64,000 nucleotides of DNA from an uncultured Candidatus Actinomarina sp. (lineage in GTDB: Bacteria; Actinomycetota; Acidimicrobiia; Actinomarinales; Actinomarinaceae): NCBI GenBank assembly GCA_902580215.1, contig CACHJT010000001.1:156306-220305 (forward strand), given 5' to 3'. The translations under genes were made by a program, and so were the position numbers. Under the pieces are notes generated by a model that saw only the letters and a program-made list of their open reading frames with translations, was not told the origin of the DNA and made no database searches. Positions 40,890 through 52,013 of the stretch are shown piece by piece; positions within the stretch are counted from its first letter, which is position 1, and the number at the start of each line of letters is the position of its first letter.

Positions 40890-41024
40890 CTATTCATCTA
40901 AATTTTCATTTTTTTGCTTATTTCTTAACCAAGTTAATAGTAAAGCAGGCACTAGAAACATCAACATTTCATCCCAACCACCCTGATGATTAAGTGCAGG
41001 TGGTGGAATTATTTTGGTGTACAT
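40890..41024 (-). CDS. 44-aa single-TM protein coupled to nuoN of cluster 2
   Basis: TAATG overlap with the nuoN stop; MYTKIIPPPALNHQGGWDEMLMFLVPALLLTWLRNKQKNENLDE*. Confidence 0.65.
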   Translation of the reverse strand: MYTKIIPPPALNHQGGWDEMLMFLVPALLLTWLRNKQKNENLDE

Positions 41025-42496
41025 TAGAGATAACCTTCGACCATCCACCGAGTTATATTAACAAGCGTATCTGGAAGTAATCCAAAATATATAGTTAAAG
41101 CAGCCAATGCACCTAGCAGTAGTTTGTCTGAGTTTTTAACTTGTATTTTTTCAACTACATTTTCTGTTTTCTCAACTGCTGCTACCCATATTGGTCGTAA
41201 GTAAAAATAAAATCCCGCAACTGTAGTCAGCATTAAGACTGTTACCAATATATATCTCTCATATGACCAAAGATTGGTAATAAGGATAAACTTTGAGACG
41301 AATCCACTTGTTAATGGTAATCCTGCAAGGCCAAGCATGAATATTGAAAATGTAATTGTTATAAATTTATTTTCCTTAAATAACCCTGAGATATTTGAGA
41401 TTTGAAAGTCCGAACTCAATTGACCGCTTATTATTGAAAAAACTGTAAAGATTCCAATTAATTGAATAATGTAAGTTATTAAATAAAACGTTGATGCACT
41501 TATTCCATAAACTCCTGAAGATATGCCAGAAAGTATAAAGCCTGATTGAATAACTCCACTATAAGCAATTAGTCTTTTCAAATCACTTTGATTTGCAGCA
41601 AATAATGCTCCAGCGAGTACAGACAAGATTACAACCGCACCAAAAAATAAATCAAATTGATCAATAATGAATGTTAAAGAGACTGCAACGAGTCTTGCAA
41701 GGACTATGAATGATGAAACCTTTGCAACAGTTGCCATATATCCTACATATCCAGTAGGAGAACCCTGATATACGTCTGGTGCCCATGCTTGAAAAGGTGC
41801 AGCAGCAACTTTAAATAACAATCCAACAATTATCAATATCAATCCAACAAATGTTGTTAGTGGAACATTATCTGGTCCTATGAAACTAATTGCAATACTA
41901 GTTTCATACACACCAATTATTGATAGTGAGACATAGATTAGCGCAATACCATATACAAATATACACGAAGCAAGTGAACCAAGTAAGAAATATTTCAAAG
42001 CAGCTTCATTACTTAATTGATCTCCTCTGTTAAGTCCAGCTAAAGCGTATAAACTAATTGAACCAATTTCTAAACCTATGAATAACATTATGAAGTTCTC
42101 AGCATCAATCATTAATAAAAATCCAGATGCGGACATTAAAATTAGTATTAAAGCTTCAGTAGTTTTGTCTTCTATTAATTCTGAAGTTTTCCAGAAAGAA
42201 TTAAAAGTAAAAAGCAAAACCATTCCAACAAGTACGTTTCCAACAAGGGCAAACTCATCAAGAAGAATTTTTTCTGTGAAATAAGAAGAGACGCCATCAG
42301 TGAGAAACAAACCGAACTTTAAAAATATTGTAAATAAAGTTAGCAAGATTCCAACAAACGATACATATTTTTTTACGAACATTGGAGTTGAAATGGTAAT
42401 TGTGCAAAATAATAAAACAATAACTGTCAGCAATAGTGCCAATGTAGGTGCAATTACTACGTAATTTATTCCTAATATCTCAGAAACTGTTGTCAT
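41024..42496 (-). CDS. nuoN: NADH-quinone oxidoreductase subunit N, cluster 2
   Basis: 490 aa; FKVAAAPFQAWAPDVYQGSPTGYVGYMATVAK, DLKRLIAYSGVIQSGFI (stop codon at 41024-41026). Confidence 0.95.
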   Translation of the reverse strand: MTTVSEILGINYVVIAPTLALLLTVIVLLFCTITISTPMFVKKYVSFVGILLTLFTIFLKFGLFLTDGVSSYFTEKILLDEFALVGNVLVGMVLLFTFNSFWKTSELIEDKTTEALILILMSASGFLLMIDAENFIMLFIGLEIGSISLYALAGLNRGDQLSNEAALKYFLLGSLASCIFVYGIALIYVSLSIIGVYETSIAISFIGPDNVPLTTFVGLILIIVGLLFKVAAAPFQAWAPDVYQGSPTGYVGYMATVAKVSSFIVLARLVAVSLTFIIDQFDLFFGAVVILSVLAGALFAANQSDLKRLIAYSGVIQSGFILSGISSGVYGISASTFYLITYIIQLIGIFTVFSIISGQLSSDFQISNISGLFKENKFITITFSIFMLGLAGLPLTSGFVSKFILITNLWSYERYILVTVLMLTTVAGFYFYLRPIWVAAVEKTENVVEKIQVKNSDKLLLGALAALTIYFGLLPDTLVNITRWMVEGYL

Positions 42497-43980
42497 TTTA
42501 GGTCCTTAAACATTGCTATAGTATCACTCAAAAAACTTGCCTCTTGAATTACAAAACTCTCAATATAGTTCGGATAAATTCCAATAAATAACATTAATAA
42601 AACTAATGGAGCTATTGACGCTGTTTCACGGGAATTGAGATCACTTAAGCTTTCATTTTCTTCATATTTAATAGGTCCAGTAAACATTCTTTGATATGCC
42701 CATAACATATATATTGCAGCTAAAACTACACCAAATGCTGCAAAGGATGTCAGAATTTTGTAGCTGTTAAAGCTTCCCATAAGAATCATGAACTCTCCGA
42801 CAAAACCATTTAAACCAGGAAGGCCTATCGAGGCGAATGATGTAAATAGAAATATTGCTGCATACCTTGGCATAGATATCTTGACTCCCCCAAAGTCACT
42901 AATTTTTCGAGTATGTCTTCTTTCGTATATAAATCCAACCAGCATAAATAAAGCACCTGCAGTGATACCGTGATTTATCATTTGTATGATTGCTCCCTCA
43001 ATACTTAAAAATCCACCAGCTGAAATTCCAAGCATAACAAATCCCATATGACTAACTGATGAATAAGCAATCAGCTTTTTGATATCGATCTGAGCAATTG
43101 CAACAATAGCACCATAAATAATTCCAATTACAGACAATATTGCAATCAGATTTTTGTAAGCTAAAAAACCTTCTGTAAAAAATGGTATGGAAACTCTTAG
43201 TATTCCATAGGCACCAACTTTTAGAAGCACTCCTGCCAACATTATACTTCCAGCAGTTGGAGCTTCTACGTGTGCATCCGGCAACCAAGTATGTAGTGGA
43301 AATATAGGCACTTTAATTAAAAAGCCAAATGTAAATAATAAAAATAAAGTTTTTGACTGTGACTCAAGCAAACTTAATGAAGACAATGTTTCAAAATCTA
43401 CAGCAAGCCTACCATTAACTCCAAAGCTTAGAACTGCTGTATAAACTGTTCCAATAAAAATAAATACCGAACCAAAAACAGTGTACAGAATGAACTTTAT
43501 AGTTGCGTATCTTCTATTCTCACCTCCCCATATTCCCATCAGGAAATACATAGGGATTAGTAAAGCCTCAAAAAATATAAACAATGAAATTAAATCACCA
43601 CTAATAAATACACCGTTGATTGCAAAATGTAACATTAACAATGATCCAACAAATCCTTTGCTTTCAGAGTGATCTTTGCCAATAGAAAGTAATGAAACAA
43701 ATACTAATAACGAGCTAAGCAATAACAAAAGAGTTGACATTCCAGAGAGTCCGAAATGTAGATTAATTCCATAAGACTGTATCCATTGAAAAGTTGATAA
43801 AATTGTAAATTCTGTTTTTGCATATTCCCCAAATAGCAAATAAACACATTGAGTTAACGTTATTAAAGAAAAGGCAATTCCAATTGGTCTAAATGTCTCT
43901 TTTCTTGAATTTGGAATCAAAAAGATAAGTATTGCACTAAAAAGTGGAACTAACAACAAAGAGAACATAATAGAAATCAT
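42493..43980 (-). CDS. nuoM: NADH-quinone oxidoreductase subunit M, cluster 2
   Basis: 495 aa; PIFPLHTWLPDAHVEAPTAGSIMLAGVLLKVGAYGI. Confidence 0.96.
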   Translation of the reverse strand: MISIMFSLLLVPLFSAILIFLIPNSRKETFRPIGIAFSLITLTQCVYLLFGEYAKTEFTILSTFQWIQSYGINLHFGLSGMSTLLLLLSSLLVFVSLLSIGKDHSESKGFVGSLLMLHFAINGVFISGDLISLFIFFEALLIPMYFLMGIWGGENRRYATIKFILYTVFGSVFIFIGTVYTAVLSFGVNGRLAVDFETLSSLSLLESQSKTLFLLFTFGFLIKVPIFPLHTWLPDAHVEAPTAGSIMLAGVLLKVGAYGILRVSIPFFTEGFLAYKNLIAILSVIGIIYGAIVAIAQIDIKKLIAYSSVSHMGFVMLGISAGGFLSIEGAIIQMINHGITAGALFMLVGFIYERRHTRKISDFGGVKISMPRYAAIFLFTSFASIGLPGLNGFVGEFMILMGSFNSYKILTSFAAFGVVLAAIYMLWAYQRMFTGPIKYEENESLSDLNSRETASIAPLVLLMLFIGIYPNYIESFVIQEASFLSDTIAMFKDLK

Positions 43981-45896
43981 CTTGGCACCAATGGTGTAGC
44001 AATAAACAATGCAATTAGAAGTAGTAAAAATAAACCAAAATAAACGACATAATTTCTCACTAAACCAGTTTGAGTTGTAGATGTAATTTTTGAACTTTTA
44101 TTAAATGCAGTTGATACGAAGTTAACAGATCCATCAATCAACATTCCATCAACAACAACTGCTACTTTACGACTAAGGTTCTTCATGCCGGAGACAAAGA
44201 AAAGATTACCGAATTTATTTAAATACAAAACGTTTGAGGAAAGATCTTTAACTAGGTTGATAGGACTTTCAAGTTTAAATTTTTTCAAGTCAATTCTTTT
44301 ATGAAGCTCCATTCCAAATAAGAGAAAAGCAATAATTAGTCCTGTGAAACCAGCACCAATAGAGAGTACTGCTAACACAACTAATGTAATGCCCTTTGGT
44401 AAATGCGTTACTTCAACATTCTCTAAAGTCACGTGTAAAACTTTTTCAAGACCATGAAAAAATGGTGTATTTATAAAACCAATAAATATAGAAAATATAC
44501 CTAAAAGTAGTAGGGGTCTTGTCATTGCTTTTGGTGCTTCAGCAACATCTGAGTGTTCAAAACCATTATCTTTTTCAAAAATTAGCAACCAATGTCTACC
44601 CATATAGAATGCTGTAAGAAAAGCCGCACCTAATGCTAAAGCCCAAAAAACATAATAGATACCTCCATTTACAAAAACGGAAGCAAGTATTTCATCTTTT
44701 GACCAAAAACCTGCAAGAGGAGGAATGCCTGATATTGCAAGAGTTCCTATTCCCATCATTGATGCAGTAATTGGCATTTTTTTTCTAAGTCCACCCATTT
44801 TTCTAATATCCTGTTCGTGGTGCATAGAGTGAATTACAGCACCAGCACCAAGAAACAAAAGTGCTTTAAAAAATGCATGAGTGACTAGATGAAAAATTGC
44901 AGCGACATATGCACCTGCTCCAATTGCAATAAACATAAATCCGAGCTGAGAAATTGTTGAATATGCCAATACCTTTTTGATATCAAATTGATTTATGGCA
45001 GAAAATGCAGCAAGAAGTGCTGTTATAAGTCCAAAAATTATAATCAATAAGCTAGCTATTTTTGAGTGTTGTAATAAGGGAGATATCCTGACAAGCATAA
45101 ACACTCCCGCAGTAACCATTGTGGCTGCGTGAATAAGAGCGCTTGCAGGAGTTGGACCTTCCATGGCATCTGGAAGCCAACTAAAAAGAGGGAATTGAGC
45201 AGATTTACCAAAAGCACCTAGCAATAAAAAGAGGGATATAGCCGTAATAGTAGACTCAGCTATTCCACTAGTATTTTGTAAAATTTTATAAAAATCAAAC
45301 GTATTAAAAGTATCTAAAATAATCATTAATCCAATTAAAAATCCAAAGTCCCCGACTCTATTTATGACAAACGCTTTATTACCGGCTTTTGCAGCAGCTG
45401 GTTTTTTAGACCAAAATGAAATTAAGAGATATGAACTCAAACCAACTAATTCCCAACCAAAGAACATCACTAAGAAGTTTGATGACATGACTAGAAGTAA
45501 CATTGAAAAAACAAAAAAGTTAAAATACACAAAATAATTACAATGATTTTCGTCCTTTTCCATATAAGAAGTGGAAAAAAGTTGAATTACAAAAGATAGT
45601 CCAGTTACTAAGATCAGCATAATTCCAGATAGTCCATCAAGAGTAAAACCAATGCTTATGTCAGGATTAGAAATCCATTGAAACAACTCAACGTTTACAG
45701 GTTTAAATTTATCAAGCCCTAAGACAATAAATGAATAAGCGGCAATAGCAAATGACAAGAGTGCACTATTTAAAGTAAAAAAGTTTGTAATTAATTCATT
45801 AAATAGTTTTTTGTTTAGAAAAAGGAAGATAGCAGTTAAAAAAGGCAGAAAGATTGGGAGAAGAAAAATTAATTCCAATTTAACCTCTTGATACAT
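43977..45896 (-). CDS. nuoL: NADH-quinone oxidoreductase subunit L, cluster 2
   Basis: 639 aa; [51 protein letters not shown]. Confidence 0.96.
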   Translation of the reverse strand: MYQEVKLELIFLLPIFLPFLTAIFLFLNKKLFNELITNFFTLNSALLSFAIAAYSFIVLGLDKFKPVNVELFQWISNPDISIGFTLDGLSGIMLILVTGLSFVIQLFSTSYMEKDENHCNYFVYFNFFVFSMLLLVMSSNFLVMFFGWELVGLSSYLLISFWSKKPAAAKAGNKAFVINRVGDFGFLIGLMIILDTFNTFDFYKILQNTSGIAESTITAISLFLLLGAFGKSAQFPLFSWLPDAMEGPTPASALIHAATMVTAGVFMLVRISPLLQHSKIASLLIIIFGLITALLAAFSAINQFDIKKVLAYSTISQLGFMFIAIGAGAYVAAIFHLVTHAFFKALLFLGAGAVIHSMHHEQDIRKMGGLRKKMPITASMMGIGTLAISGIPPLAGFWSKDEILASVFVNGGIYYVFWALALGAAFLTAFYMGRHWLLIFEKDNGFEHSDVAEAPKAMTRPLLLLGIFSIFIGFINTPFFHGLEKVLHVTLENVEVTHLPKGITLVVLAVLSIGAGFTGLIIAFLLFGMELHKRIDLKKFKLESPINLVKDLSSNVLYLNKFGNLFFVSGMKNLSRKVAVVVDGMLIDGSVNFVSTAFNKSSKITSTTQTGLVRNYVVYFGLFLLLLIALFIATPLVPR

Positions 45897-46212
45897 TCAA
45901 TACATCTACTGATGCAGATGACTGCTTTCTAAATATAGAAACAATAATCGCAAGGCCAACTACTACTTCAGCTGCTGCTACTACAAGAACAAAAAATACA
46001 AAGACTTGACCATCAACCTGTCCAAAATGTTTAGATGCAGAAATAAAAGTTAAGTTTACTGCGTTGAGCATTAATTCAATGCACATAAACATAATGAGAG
46101 CATTTTTTCTAATCATCATTCCTAGAAACCCTATTGAAAAGAGAATCGCTGCAAGTGTAAGATACCAGTCGGTAGTTACTTCAAGCATTACTATTTCGTT
46201 TCTTTGTATCAT
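45880..46212 (-). CDS. nuoK: NADH-quinone oxidoreductase subunit K, cluster 2
   Basis: 110 aa; [34 protein letters not shown]. Confidence 0.95.
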   Translation of the reverse strand: MIQRNEIVMLEVTTDWYLTLAAILFSIGFLGMMIRKNALIMFMCIELMLNAVNLTFISASKHFGQVDGQVFVFFVLVVAAAEVVVGLAIIVSIFRKQSSASVDVLNVSRG

Positions 46213-46756
46213 AAGCTAAAGCTATAGCTGCAGCGGTAGCAACAATGAGAAGTAAAGAAATGATTTCAAATGGAAATATCCACTCTGTAAAAAGTACGCC
46301 TGCAATTAATTGTGGTGTTCCTTCTGTATCAAACTCAACAGGTGGGAACCAGAGATCCCACTTGAAGTCTGAACTTATGGCAACATATGCTAAAAGGGAA
46401 ATAAGAATTAAAAATACTCCACTCACTAAAAATGTTTGACCTTTAATAGAGTCAGTAGTTTGTTCTTTTTTATCTACCCCTATCATCATTATTACAAACA
46501 AAAATAGAGTCATAACTGCTCCTGCGTAAACTAACATTTGTACCATTGCAACAAAAGTCGCATTTAAAGTTATGTAGATTATTGCTAAGGAAACCAGTGT
46601 CATAACTAAACCCATAGCGTTATGTACAGGGTTTTTGGCAAATATAACAATGAGTGCGCCTATGATAATGAGACTTGCTGGAGCAAAGAATAAAAGCGCC
46701 TCAACCAACTTACTCTTCCTCCAATGTCTGTCCTTCTTCAGGAGGTTTCTTTCCAA
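46181..46756 (-). CDS. nuoJ: NADH-quinone oxidoreductase subunit J, cluster 2
   Basis: 191 aa; [23 protein letters not shown]. Confidence 0.93.
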   Translation of the reverse strand: MERNLLKKDRHWRKSKLVEALLFFAPASLIIIGALIVIFAKNPVHNAMGLVMTLVSLAIIYITLNATFVAMVQMLVYAGAVMTLFLFVIMMIGVDKKEQTTDSIKGQTFLVSGVFLILISLLAYVAISSDFKWDLWFPPVEFDTEGTPQLIAGVLFTEWIFPFEIISLLLIVATAAAIALAYDTKKRNSNA

Positions 46757-47324
46757 CTCCGAGTGAACCTGACCAATTTACTACATTTTGAAAATTTGGA
46801 TTTCCATTAGGAGAAGTTGCTCTCATCCATCCATCAGATGTATTTAAATCATCAAAATTAGTAAGCTTAGTTTGTTCCTCATGAGTGTTAGGGGTTCCAT
46901 CATCTTTTACAACTAATACCTCTTTATCAAATATTGCCTCGGACCTGTTAGCAACACTCATCTCAAAAAGAGAAGTCATAGTGATAGCTTCAGTAGGGCA
47001 GGCTTCCACACATAACGCACAATAAATACACCTGAGCATATTGATTTCATAAATAAATCCATATCTCTCCCCTGGACTAACAGGGTTCTCTTCTGGATTA
47101 TCCTCTCCTCGAACATAAATGCATTGTGCTGGACAAACTCCCGCACACAGCTCACAACCTATACACTTTTCCATGCCGTCTTCATATTTGTTTAAAACAT
47201 GGCGACCGTGAAATCTTTGGGGCTTTTCTCTAAATTCTTTTGGATATTTGTCGGTAACTGATTTTCTAAATAATTCTTTGAACGTTACTTTCAATCCTTT
47301 TATTAAACCAAAACTGTCACTCAT
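46710..47324 (-). CDS. nuoI: NADH-quinone oxidoreductase subunit I, cluster 2
   Basis: 204 aa; CIGCELCAGVCPAQCIYV and CIYCALCVEACPTEAI. Confidence 0.96.
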   Translation of the reverse strand: MSDSFGLIKGLKVTFKELFRKSVTDKYPKEFREKPQRFHGRHVLNKYEDGMEKCIGCELCAGVCPAQCIYVRGEDNPEENPVSPGERYGFIYEINMLRCIYCALCVEACPTEAITMTSLFEMSVANRSEAIFDKEVLVVKDDGTPNTHEEQTKLTNFDDLNTSDGWMRATSPNGNPNFQNVVNWSGSLGVGKKPPEEGQTLEEE

Positions 47325-47327
47325 AAC

Positions 47328-48425
47328 TTAACTCCAAGGTAAACCAAACTCTCTTAATCCTAGAACAATAGCGGACAATATTAGCCAAACTAGAGATGCT
47401 GGTATAAGCCTTTTCCACCCAAGCTCCATCAATTGATCATATCTGAGCCTTGGTAATGTGGCTCTTATCCAAACAAATATGAATAAAAGTGCAAACGTTT
47501 TAACTCCTAACCAAATTATTGGCATAATTGCAGATAATATTGGAGGCAAAATCCCCTCAAAAGTAGGACCAAGCCACCCACCTAGAAAAAAGGTTGCAGT
47601 AATTGCACACATGTTGAACATATTTATATATTCCGCCAAGAAAAACATAGCAAACCTGAATCCAGAGTATTCTGTATGAAACCCTCCAACCAATTCTTGC
47701 TCTGCTTCAACTAAGTCAAAAGGGGCTCTGTTTACTTCAGCAACAGCAGCTATGAAAAATATTCCAAATGCAATAAATTGAGGAAAAATATTCCATTTAG
47801 GAATAAATGAAACAATTGAGCTAAGAATTGGAATCGTTGTTGATAAGTTTCCTGATTGGCTACTAACTATATCTACAAGAGATAGTGAACCAGAATATAG
47901 GATTACTGGTACTAGAGATAATCCCATAGCTGCCTCGTAAGATATCATTTGTGCGGATGCTCTAACACCGCCGAGAAGTGGGTATTTAGATCCAGAAGAC
48001 CACCCGGCTAAAACTACACTATATACAGCAATTGATGACAAAGCTAAGAAATAAAGAACACCTACATTTAAGTCTGCACCAACAAAATCAACAATATAAT
48101 TTTTACCACCAATTTCAATGTTTAAGTCTGGACCTAATGGAATGATCATGAAAATTAAAAATGACGGTACCAATGCAATTATTGGTGCCAACAGATACAT
48201 TGCTCTATCAGCTTTAAGAGGCATAATTTGCTCTTTTAATAATAATTTAATTGCATCTGCTACAGTTTGTAAAATCCCAAAAGGACCAGCTCTATCAGGC
48301 CCTACTCTAGACTGCATTCCAGCAACTAATTTTCTTTCAAGCCATATCAACAATATTGTGTTAGTCAACAAGACAGCCAAAACAATATTTGATTTAATTA
48401 ATGCAATAATTAATTCAGTTGACAT
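47328..48425 (-). CDS. nuoH: NADH-quinone oxidoreductase subunit H, cluster 2
   Basis: 365 aa; RVGPDRAGPFGILQTVADAIKLLLKE, NRAPFDLVEAEQELVGGFHTEYSGFRFAMFFLAEY. Confidence 0.97.
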   Translation of the reverse strand: MSTELIIALIKSNIVLAVLLTNTILLIWLERKLVAGMQSRVGPDRAGPFGILQTVADAIKLLLKEQIMPLKADRAMYLLAPIIALVPSFLIFMIIPLGPDLNIEIGGKNYIVDFVGADLNVGVLYFLALSSIAVYSVVLAGWSSGSKYPLLGGVRASAQMISYEAAMGLSLVPVILYSGSLSLVDIVSSQSGNLSTTIPILSSIVSFIPKWNIFPQFIAFGIFFIAAVAEVNRAPFDLVEAEQELVGGFHTEYSGFRFAMFFLAEYINMFNMCAITATFFLGGWLGPTFEGILPPILSAIMPIIWLGVKTFALLFIFVWIRATLPRLRYDQLMELGWKRLIPASLVWLILSAIVLGLREFGLPWS

Positions 48426-50727
48426 TTAATGCTTCTTTCACCTGACTAGGTATGATCATAATTTCCCTTGAGAAGTCAAACTTATTTAACTCCCTTCTAT
48501 TTGTTGGGATATAAATTAGGTCATTAGGAAAACTTTTATTAACTTCATACCTAACTGCAACTTCAAATTCATCTTGAATTAATATACATTTACTTGAAGT
48601 TAAATTATATTTTTCAACAACACCTTCACTTACTTCAATGTATTTTTTTGAACCTAATAGAGAAATGCTATCAGAATGTCTTTCAGTAGCAGAATCCCCA
48701 TAAAGTTTTTCTCCCGTAAAAAATTTAGCCTCATTTGAATTATTATCAGTAGAAGAAATTTTAGGTTTAGAAACATTTACCATTCCATCTAAATTTGATG
48801 GTTTATCTAAATTATCAAACACTGGACTTAAAGAAGAGTCAAGATTTTCATAAGCTTTTTTATTAAGGCTCTCTAAGCTATTTGTCTCAACTGTTAGTCC
48901 TGCAAAATTCATTAAACTGGTCATAAATTCCCAATCACTAACAGTTTGCCCTGGAGATGGGACAAGTTTATCAATGCGAGAAGTTCTAAATTCAATATTT
49001 GTAAAAGTACCTTCTTTTTCACCCAGTGTTGAGCTCATTGGTATCAAAAAGTTTGCCAGTTCTGAAGTTTCATGATTGAAATTGTCTAATGCTACAACTG
49101 TATCAAGGCCTTCGATAATTGATTTTATTTGATTTGAATATACAGAGCGGCCAACAGGGTCTGCGCCAACAATAAATAATAGGTCTGTGTTTTCTTCCGA
49201 AATTTCATTAACAAAATCATTTAGTCCTTTTACATTTTCTAAAGTTTGAAAGGCTCCATAAGTGTTGCCTTTTGAATAGGCATTTAATACTTTTGAATTT
49301 GAATTTGAATTTAAGAATTCAAATAATTTTGTGACACTTGTATCAGACTGATGTGGCGTTGATTTACCCAAAATTGCTGTAATATTTTTACCTATTACTA
49401 AATCTTTAATTTCTTTCAATTTTGAAATATCTTTTACTATCTCAAAATTTTCTGAGACTGTTTCTTTACCATAAAATACATCTGCGATGTCACTTAAGGT
49501 CTCATTCGTGTGGCCAAAAACAACTAACTTAACTCCATTTTTTACTGCCTGGCGAATTCTTAAATAAAGAACAGGAATTTTTTCTTTCAAATCTTCAGCC
49601 CACACAACTATTGCGTCAGATGAGTTTAAATCGTCAACTTTAGCTAGATCTACATTTTCGCCAAAAAGTCCTGGGTGCAACTTGTCATCATTTAAATAAA
49701 AACTTTTTTCAGATTGAGAAATAATTTCTGAAAATTCTCTAAATGCGACATAGTCTTCGTTTGTTAAATTTGAACCAAGTAAAAAATTAACTTTTGTTTG
49801 TCTGTCTTTTATAACTTCTGAAAGTTCAGAATATACATCCTGAATCTCGATTTCTACTAATTCATTATCAATCTTTTTAAGAGGTGTTTTTAATCTTGAA
49901 TCAGAATTCAAATACTCAAAATTGTATCGTCCTTTATCGCATAACCAGCCTTGATTAACAGCGTCATTATCGACACCAAGAATTCTTAACATCTTATTTT
50001 GTGATGAATTTAATTCTATTGAACAACCCATAGAACAGCCGTTGCAAGTTGATCTAGTAGATTTTAGGTCCCATGGTCTTGCTTTAAATCTATAAGATGT
50101 AGAAGTCAAAGCACCAACTGGGCAAATTTGTACAGTATTACCTGAAAAGTATGACTTAAAAGGTTCATTTGGAAAAGTGTTAACTTCTGTTTTATTTCCT
50201 CTTTGGATAAACTCAATTAACGGATCACCTGAAATTTCATCTGAGAACCGTGTACATCTTGCGCATAAAATACATCTCTCTCGGTCAAGCAATATTATTT
50301 CAGATATATTTATTGGTTTTTCAAAATGTCTTTTTTCCTCAACAAAACGACTCTCTCCTGGGCCATAAGCCATTGTTTGATCTTGAAGCGGACACTCTCC
50401 AGCTTTATCACATATAGGACAATCAAGAGGGTGGTTAATCAATAAAAATTCAAGAACTCCCTCTTGAGCTTTTTTTACGACATCAGATTCTGTATCAACA
50501 ACCATTTCATCACTAACTTCAGTTGTACAAGATGGCACCAACATTTTGCCTCTTGGTGTTTCAACTTCAACTAGACACATTCTGCACATGCCGACGGGAT
50601 CTAAGCGTTTGTGCCAACAAAATCTTGGAATGTGAATTCCAGAGTCTTCACATGCTTCAATTAATAACTTATTAGGATCAGACTCAATATCTATACCGTT
50701 AACATTTAAATTAACTTTTTCACTCAT
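48415..50727 (-). CDS. nuoG: NADH-quinone oxidoreductase subunit G, cluster 2
   Basis: 770 aa; 2Fe-2S/4Fe-4S motifs CRMCLVEVE, CPICDKAGECPLQD, CILCARCTRF, and a CNGCSMGC…C motif consistent with the N7 cluster. Confidence 0.95.
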   Translation of the reverse strand: MSEKVNLNVNGIDIESDPNKLLIEACEDSGIHIPRFCWHKRLDPVGMCRMCLVEVETPRGKMLVPSCTTEVSDEMVVDTESDVVKKAQEGVLEFLLINHPLDCPICDKAGECPLQDQTMAYGPGESRFVEEKRHFEKPINISEIILLDRERCILCARCTRFSDEISGDPLIEFIQRGNKTEVNTFPNEPFKSYFSGNTVQICPVGALTSTSYRFKARPWDLKSTRSTCNGCSMGCSIELNSSQNKMLRILGVDNDAVNQGWLCDKGRYNFEYLNSDSRLKTPLKKIDNELVEIEIQDVYSELSEVIKDRQTKVNFLLGSNLTNEDYVAFREFSEIISQSEKSFYLNDDKLHPGLFGENVDLAKVDDLNSSDAIVVWAEDLKEKIPVLYLRIRQAVKNGVKLVVFGHTNETLSDIADVFYGKETVSENFEIVKDISKLKEIKDLVIGKNITAILGKSTPHQSDTSVTKLFEFLNSNSNSKVLNAYSKGNTYGAFQTLENVKGLNDFVNEISEENTDLLFIVGADPVGRSVYSNQIKSIIEGLDTVVALDNFNHETSELANFLIPMSSTLGEKEGTFTNIEFRTSRIDKLVPSPGQTVSDWEFMTSLMNFAGLTVETNSLESLNKKAYENLDSSLSPVFDNLDKPSNLDGMVNVSKPKISSTDNNSNEAKFFTGEKLYGDSATERHSDSISLLGSKKYIEVSEGVVEKYNLTSSKCILIQDEFEVAVRYEVNKSFPNDLIYIPTNRRELNKFDFSREIMIIPSQVKEALNVN

Positions 50728-52013
50728 AAAAGAACTTTCGTAGGAATTAAACTCTCTACCTCATCTCTAAAATCATTCATTAGTGATGTAATTGGAGAGA
50801 CTGCAGATGGACCAAGGGGGCAAATTGTGGTCATTTTAGGTGGCCATGACAAGCCTGGAGAGATGTTATCGCATACATCAAGTAGTAAATTCATATCAGA
50901 AGTTCTCCCTCTACCACTAGCTATCCTATCTAGTATCATTTCAAGCCACGTTGTTCCTTCACGACATGGAGTACATTGGCCACATGATTCATGTGCAAAA
51001 AAACTAACTATGCTTTTTGCCGCACTTACAAGATTCGTATCTTCATCCATCATTACCACAGCACCTGATCCAAGCATTGAATTGTTATTTGCTACATCAT
51101 CAATTGTCATTTTTATGTCTAGCTGATCTCCTCTAAACCATGGTGCAGAAGCACCTCCAGGTATATAAGCTTTAACTTTTTTATTATTTCTTATACCTCC
51201 ACCAAGTGTTTCTACAAATTCACCAAAAGGACTGCCCATTTCAATTTCATAGTTTCCTGGGTTATTTACATGTCCAGACAAACTAAAAATTCTAGTACCT
51301 GTAGAGCCTTCAACGCCCAACTTGTTGTACTCTTCGCCACCATTCTCAATTATCCAAGGTACAGAGGAAATTGTTTCAACGTTATTTACCAAAGTTGGTT
51401 TCATATATAAACCTTTTACTGCTGGGAAGTAAGGAGGTTTTAGTCTTGGTTCTCCTCTTCTGCCTTCGAGTGAGTTGAGCAGTGCGGTTTCTTCACCACA
51501 TATATATGCCCCTGCTCCTAGATGGACAACTATGTCAAGGTTGATCTCGGAACCGAATATATTCTTTCCCAAATATCCTTTTTGATATGCTTGTTCTACT
51601 GCTTGCTGAACTCTTCTAGCAGGCTTTGCATACTCTCCTCTTATGTATATAAAAGCTTCTTTTATGTTTGCTGAAAAACAAGTAATGATGATGCCCTCAA
51701 TGAGTTGGTGAGGATCTCTTTCCAGTAAAATCCTATCCTTGAATGTACCTGGTTCTGACTCGTCTGCATTTATTACTAAATATCGATCTTCATCTTCAGC
51801 CAAAAATCCCCACTTAACTCCGGTTGGGAATCCTGCACCACCTCTTCCTCTTATATTTGATGCCTTAATTTCTTCTAATATTTTTTCAGGAGAGCTTTCT
51901 AAGATTGTTTTTTTTGCAGTCGAGTACCCATTGTTTTTTTCATAACTATCAATTAGATGGCTATCTTCCGGATTATCTCGCATGTGTTTTGTAAGAAGAA
52001 TGGTTTCTTTCAT
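50724..52013 (-). CDS. nuoF: NADH-quinone oxidoreductase subunit F, cluster 2
   Basis: 429 aa; SNIRGRGGAGFPTGVKWGF, GAGAYICGEETALLNSLEGRRGEPRLKPPYFP, ESCGQCTPCREGT. Confidence 0.97.
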   Translation of the reverse strand: MKETILLTKHMRDNPEDSHLIDSYEKNNGYSTAKKTILESSPEKILEEIKASNIRGRGGAGFPTGVKWGFLAEDEDRYLVINADESEPGTFKDRILLERDPHQLIEGIIITCFSANIKEAFIYIRGEYAKPARRVQQAVEQAYQKGYLGKNIFGSEINLDIVVHLGAGAYICGEETALLNSLEGRRGEPRLKPPYFPAVKGLYMKPTLVNNVETISSVPWIIENGGEEYNKLGVEGSTGTRIFSLSGHVNNPGNYEIEMGSPFGEFVETLGGGIRNNKKVKAYIPGGASAPWFRGDQLDIKMTIDDVANNNSMLGSGAVVMMDEDTNLVSAAKSIVSFFAHESCGQCTPCREGTTWLEMILDRIASGRGRTSDMNLLLDVCDNISPGLSWPPKMTTICPLGPSAVSPITSLMNDFRDEVESLIPTKVLL

